Shown here in pieces: positions 61,501-64,000 of a stretch of 64,000 nucleotides of DNA. The stretch lies in assembly GCA_948468385.1 (NCBI GenBank), contig CAOKHZ010000003.1:119708-183707 (forward strand). Reading direction: 5' to 3'. Made by a program: the position numbers and the translations under genes. The stretch is from an uncultured Faecalicatena sp. GTDB lineage: Bacteria; Bacillota; Clostridia; Lachnospirales; Lachnospiraceae. The first letter of the stretch is position 1. Every line of letters begins with the position of its first letter. The notes below the pieces were generated by a model. The model worked only from the letters and a program-made list of their open reading frames with translations. It had not been told where the DNA came from and did not search any database.

Positions 61501-61810
61501 GGAAGGACAATTTAAGCAGGACGACGTCGTCTCGGCGGCGCAGACGGGCGCGGCAAGCGAGGAGCGCGTCAACGGACACGAGGTACTTGAACATTGGGTC
61601 GTGTGCTGGCCTGACGACGGCCAGGAGAGCCGGAACGTGCGCTACCACCCGAACAATGGAAACATGAAAAAAATATGCATTTATGTCAAGGGTGAAAATG
61701 GATGGGAAAAGGCCGATACCACCGTGAGCGGCGGACACGTCCTGATTCCCGCAACGGGCGGCGAACTTGAATTCGCCGTAGTAAAAACATCACTTTTCGC
61801 GGGTATGTAA
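58502..61810 (+). CDS. Giant secreted GLUG-repeat/coiled-coil protein
   Basis: 1102 residues; ATG 58502 with GGAGG 8 nt upstream, one base after the MMPL stop. A hydrophobic stretch near 58661 (MKTLAAFLAASLVLSLPLPV, then LADNG) is a signal sequence with a Lys-rich start; translation may begin there. Then GLUG-type repeats (GGIAGNNGGTILECSFSG, VGGIAGNNEAGGQLVNS) from ~residue 200, a long coiled-coil of ~280 residues (~400-680), more GLUG-type repeats (~713-863), and a charged C-terminal domain. No LPXTG or transmembrane tail. The layout recalls YhgE/Pip-like proteins, which carry coiled-coils. Function unknown; likely surface or export partner of the MMPL protein. Confidence 0.75.
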   Translation: MRKPNQRPRRNQRGIKLETPRGAGYLTLAAVAKCLQAVTWLVARGNKAHGHNLMKTLAAFLAASLVLSLPLPVLADNGASGQGDLEPGNCEQDGSGQSVPGQDASNPDKFNQAVVVLSSAQDLLTLEKRCSLDTYSRGKTFLLENDVDLGDKTVTIPSFGGVFDGQGHTISGLVITEGISDCGLFAYVQETGEIRHLNVEGMVVPAGTQARVGGIAGNNGGTILECSFSGLVRGTDYVGGIAGNNEAGGQLVNSTMTGAVIGTHFTGGITGQNEGVIFSCHNHAAVNTVLTETQNNLEGLGDMVYRLWKSYNSEEGVPSTTDTGGIAGYSTGIIRECENAGDVGYPHVGYNVGGIVGRQCGYMAACKNEGHVYGRKDVGGIAGQMVPNVSLAYENSPMAEIRGELDTLQTMLDQLMTDAGNAGDKIYARLKQISTYTDSARDSARWMGDYMVDYANDGIQKVNDASAVAASYQSRLQTIRGEFEDIQERFGDCRQDLQNLREEVENSENFNHLGELADQLDTQLQDLWQGSEDGNFDINDDVDALRQRLQAVNDTLSAIRDEINNCFGDEEKDELKSIRDNFNAVCDDLDASSEHLHQCLSDMLNEEPVSIPAIDGEFSNQSQQLSSSLNAISGQLSLMNDEMRTSKDNILADMQNVNKQFMKIMNLFLDALDEVQDLSYEDVYEDVSDEDIANTTRGKVEGCTNLGVIEADVNVGGIAGAMAMEYDFDPEDDEKDAEHKSYRYTYQTRAILSGCVNYGEILAKKNCSGGVAGRMDLGIIIGGQSYGIISSNGGDYVGGICGYSLSTIRDSHAKCILGGGKYVGGIAGSGGTISRCRSMVSIVSANQFAGAIAGEVEGAANENYFVSEQLAGINRTSYAGQAEGISYEQMLSLPEIPDAFRCLTVTFRTDDRLGETQQSEKDLKNYEHTVQKMLWLPYGSRVATTDYPQPEPPQGYYLAWDQPEIVTLTADTVVTGHYLQYATLLSADILQEDGRPAVLVEGQFKQDDVVSAAQTGAASEERVNGHEVLEHWVVCWPDDGQESRNVRYHPNNGNMKKICIYVKGENGWEKADTTVSGGHVLIPATGGELEFAVVKTSLFAGM

Positions 61811-61861
61811 GAAACATTGGCAGTCCGATCTCGCTCCTTACGGATAAGAAGCATTTACGGG

Positions 61862-61885
61862 GTTGCTGTTCACGGGGCTGTGCGC
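61862..61885 (+). repeat. Dispersed repeat, family A (decayed)
   Basis: GTTGCTGTTCACGGGG then CTGTGCGC, the same order of words as at 18111 and 31965. The right-hand end is not found. The rest of the 61811-62064 gap holds no gene. Confidence 0.6.
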
Positions 61886-62064
61886 TTCTACGCTCCCGCT
61901 CTGGTCCGTCCTAAGCGTGCGCCACTGGCACACAGCACCGCCGTAGCCGATTTAAAATGGCCGAATGCCGTGACTATCCAGAAAAGATGGCACTTGCATT
62001 CGCCAGGAAATAATGATAAACTACCAATATCGCATCGTCACACTCATGCGAATCGGAGGTTGGC

Positions 62065-62793
62065 ATGAAATCAAAGACAAAGAAAATCATTTTATTCACC
62101 CTGCTTGCCATCGCAATTCTCATTGCCACGTTGTTAATCGGCGGCAGAATGTATTTAAAGAACGTTAAGTTCCCGCGTCCCCCTAAGGTTGACGCAAACA
62201 AAAGGCACATCGCCTGCATTGGCGACAGCGTCACTTATGGTGCGGGCGTGCTTGGTCAAAGAAGCACCTCAACCTACCCGGTATATTTGCAAGGCTTGGT
62301 CGGCGACGACTGGCAAGTACTCAATTACGGCCTGAGCGGACGGACGCTGATGGACTCCGCAGACGTGCCCTACACGAAGGAAGAAATGTATCCCGAAACG
62401 CTTGCCTGCGAGGCAGACGTCTACATCGTCATGCTGGGTACGAATGACGCAAAATATTTTAACTGGAACGCTGAAAATTATGAAAGCGACCTGACGGCCT
62501 TCCTGCAAAAATATATCGAAATCGCCGGAGCTGACGGCGTGTACGTCATACAGCCATTAAAGTGCTTCGTCGTGGAAGGGAAAACCGAGGTAGGACATGC
62601 CATTAAAAACGAAAACGTCATCGAGGCTTGTGAAATTATCGCCCGTGTCGCCCAAAAACTGCAGGTAAACGTCATCGACTTGTACACGTTTGCCGAAGAT
62701 CATCCCGAATGGCTTCCCGATGGCATCCATCCAAACGCCGAGGGCAATCGGGAAATTGCGAACTACATTTACTCACATCTTGATTTAAGTTGA
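62065..62793 (+). CDS. Membrane-anchored SGNH hydrolase
   Basis: 242 residues; GGAGG 6 nt before ATG. N-terminal anchor (IILFTLLAIAILIATLLIGG). SGNH blocks I, II, III and V are all present: ACIGDSVTYGAG (Ser), NYGLSGRTLMD (Gly), MLGTNDAKYFNW (Asn) and LPDGIHPNAEG (Asp, His). Likely an esterase or acetylesterase at the cell surface, perhaps for glycan de-O-acetylation. Monocistronic, with a hairpin-rich region downstream. Confidence 0.88.
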   Translation: MKSKTKKIILFTLLAIAILIATLLIGGRMYLKNVKFPRPPKVDANKRHIACIGDSVTYGAGVLGQRSTSTYPVYLQGLVGDDWQVLNYGLSGRTLMDSADVPYTKEEMYPETLACEADVYIVMLGTNDAKYFNWNAENYESDLTAFLQKYIEIAGADGVYVIQPLKCFVVEGKTEVGHAIKNENVIEACEIIARVAQKLQVNVIDLYTFAEDHPEWLPDGIHPNAEGNREIANYIYSHLDLS

Positions 62794-62865
62794 TAAATCG
62801 TTTGAAAATACGCGTTACCTGTGTACCATGACACTTTAATTTTAAAACAAATTGTTTGGAACAAC

Positions 62866-62936
62866 GAGTCCGGCTTGCCGGACTCTCGCGCCGGGCATCC
62901 GTCAGCTCTAGCTGACATACTTCCTTTGGATGCCCG
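62866..62936. repeat. Stack of hairpins downstream of SGNH gene
   Basis: GAGTCCGG/CCGGACTC (62866-62885), then CGGGCATCC/GGATGCCCG (62892-62900 with 62928-62936) enclosing a nested GTCAGC/GCTGAC (62901-62916). The group is followed by a terminator. Could be an RNA-end structure or an inserted repeat; no function known. Confidence 0.6.
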
Positions 62937-62944
62937 TGTGCATA

Positions 62945-62975
62945 AAAAGGGCGAGACATCATGTCTCGCCCTTTT
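62945..62975. terminator. Bidirectional terminator
   Basis: AAAAGGGCGAGACA and TGTCTCGCCCTTTT form a perfect 14-bp stem with a 3-nt loop and T runs in both directions. It separates convergent genes. Confidence 0.9.
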
Positions 62976-63006
62976 AAAAAACAATTTAACCTTCAAATAC
63001 CTATTA

Positions 63007-63774
63007 TTATGCCACCGCCAGGAACCCGCCGTTATATCCCGCGTTCTCCTGCGCCTGCTTCATCGCCGGACTCTGCTGCGCCGCCGTCACAGTACGGGTC
63101 GTGCCGCCAGATACATAAACGTCGCCGCATTCCGGACAAATATCAGTCTTGTACGTGACGGACTGGCTTACAACCTCACGGCCTTCCCTCATCGCCTCGG
63201 CACGCTCTCTTCCCACATGCTCCATCTCATGTCCGCGCACCTTCGAAGCCGACTGCTCCGGAGCTATATGTGACGCCGTCTTGAAAGACACGCCCGGATC
63301 GTCCGAACCATCCTGATACTTACGGTTCGCGCACGTCTGACACTCCGACTCCTTCATGACCTCCTGGGCACTCTTGCCCTCGGAAGCATCCTGCACCCGA
63401 TCGTCCAACGCCGCTCTGCGCTCTATGGCCGCCTTGTTCCCATCCAAATACTCAATCCTGCTGCGCACCGCCATCGCCGTCGTGTCCGACAAGAGCTTGC
63501 GCATAAGCTCCGTCTTGTCCACCGGTGCTTCCGTCACCTGCCTGACCGGGTTGACCGGCTGTACCGGCGTACCCGTCTGTGCCTCGGGTATGACCGACAT
63601 GCGAACCTGCGGCGTATCCTGTGTCTGTGATGCCGCGCGAACCTGCGCTGCCTGCGTCTCGGTCGCCGATGCCGCACGATTTATCGAACTTTCAACGGTT
63701 CCCTGTACGGAAGAAATCGGCTTATACGGAGTTACATACGGTGTATAACCAACACTTGATATGGCCCCTATCAT
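63007..63774 (-). CDS. HEMEH metallopeptidase-like protein
   Basis: 255 residues from the ATG at the complement of 63774, with GGGAGG upstream; the frame extends 3 codons to a GTG. N-terminal ~90 residues are low-complexity (Thr, Gln, Ala, Pro). Residues 145-148 (CQTC) and 213-216 (CPEC) are CXXC pairs; between them is KVRGHEMEHVGRERAEA with H182-E183-H186, the HEXXH zinc-peptidase signature. This matches the pattern of SprA-related putative metalloproteases and a conserved Lachnospiraceae protein. No signal peptide. Substrate unknown. A good minus-strand promoter lies upstream. Confidence 0.65.
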   Translation of the reverse strand: MIGAISSVGYTPYVTPYKPISSVQGTVESSINRAASATETQAAQVRAASQTQDTPQVRMSVIPEAQTGTPVQPVNPVRQVTEAPVDKTELMRKLLSDTTAMAVRSRIEYLDGNKAAIERRAALDDRVQDASEGKSAQEVMKESECQTCANRKYQDGSDDPGVSFKTASHIAPEQSASKVRGHEMEHVGRERAEAMREGREVVSQSVTYKTDICPECGDVYVSGGTTRTVTAAQQSPAMKQAQENAGYNGGFLAVA

Positions 63775-63872
63775 AAAAAACACCTCCCATGTCCTACCAA
63801 CCTAACGCCCCGCTCCCTCTCACAAATCAAATGGAACGACACGTTAAAACTTCTTGCTTTTTCTTTGTAAAT

Positions 63873-63901
63873 AGTATAACTCCGCTTTTAAAAAAAGGCA
63901 A
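63873..63901 (-). promoter_or_regulatory. Sigma-A promoter for the HEMEH gene
   Basis: On the minus strand TTGCCT (63901-63896) and TATACT (63878-63873) are spaced by 17 nt, about 100 nt before the start codon. Family A repeat (GTTACTTTTCACGGGG) lies beyond, at 63949-63964, near the window end. Confidence 0.7.
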
Positions 63902-64000
63902 GAGAAAACTTTTGATTCTAACCATATTCAACAATTAACTGTTACTTTGTTACTTTTCACGGGGTGGGGAAATAAGACACGATAATAAGGGACTCTTGTG

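Noticed and set aside
1-64000. Integrase, transposase, tRNA or rRNA genes
   Set aside because: Looked for along both strands; none could be supported, despite the composition borders.

Overview
The window reads as a chromosomal piece of a Gram-positive Clostridia member, most likely a Lachnospiraceae-type gut or rumen bacterium. Reasons: strong AGGAGG-type ribosome sites, sigma-A style promoters, a dlt-type cell-wall acylation operon, a CotS-like spore-coat kinase relative, TarI/TarJ-type polyol genes, DUF4422 and DUF2589 proteins, and many small intergenic palindromic repeats. No rRNA, tRNA, CRISPR array, integrase or transposase was seen.

Region 1 (1-29845, all + strand) is one long surface-glycan locus. 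After the tail of a TPR protein and a terminator come a CDP-glycerol-transferase-like protein, a propeller-like unknown and a sulfotransferase-like protein. Two GT2 glycosyltransferases follow at separate places. A heptose set is present: HddA, a fused HddC-GmhB and GmhA, with a two-subunit transketolase, a B12-type radical SAM enzyme, a GDP-fucose-synthase-like reductase, a Cj1427-like 4-dehydrogenase and a ColD-like PLP 3-dehydratase whose lysine is replaced by histidine. Together these suggest a GDP-linked 3-deoxy-heptose or branched derivative. Next come DUF4422 and acyltransferase proteins, then sulfate activation (CysD, fused CysN-CysC) and PAP recycling (CysQ). A pentulose-phosphate epimerase, a TarI/IspD-type cytidylyltransferase and a polyol-phosphate dehydrogenase suggest a CDP-pentitol. 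Last is a sulfate ABC importer with a fused CysT-CysW permease. The locus therefore carries sulfate uptake, PAPS synthesis, sulfate transfer and PAP clearance, but no sulfate-reduction genes. Codon composition shifts sharply to GC-rich third positions at about 26160, inside an ATGA overlap.

Region 2 (29846-31861) holds a cluster of DnaA-box-like sequences, two AT-rich unknown ORFs (the second running into a convergent gene) and an NAD-dependent epimerase.

Region 3 (31862-42652) holds a GH2 glycosidase and a three-gene minus-strand operon: one clear DUF2589 protein, one DUF2589-like protein and a zinc-binding, HNH-like protein, with a 34-bp tandem repeat inside the operon. Then come phosphoglucomutase, a CotS-like kinase, the CCA-adding enzyme and AsnS.

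Region 4 (42653-50000) is a dlt-like operon behind a near-consensus promoter: DltA, a transglutaminase-like membrane protein, DltC-type carrier protein, an MBOAT acyltransferase, a DltD-like SGNH protein and a lipoprotein.

Region 5 (50001-64000) holds an internally deleted AAA/PD-(D/E)XK gene, a two-TM protein, a second GH2 paralogue, a TetR gene divergent from an MMPL exporter plus giant GLUG/coiled-coil protein, an SGNH hydrolase and an HEMEH metallopeptidase-like protein. A dispersed GTTACTATTCACGG-type repeat occurs at least nine times between genes. All functions are inferred from reading the sequence; no database search was run.
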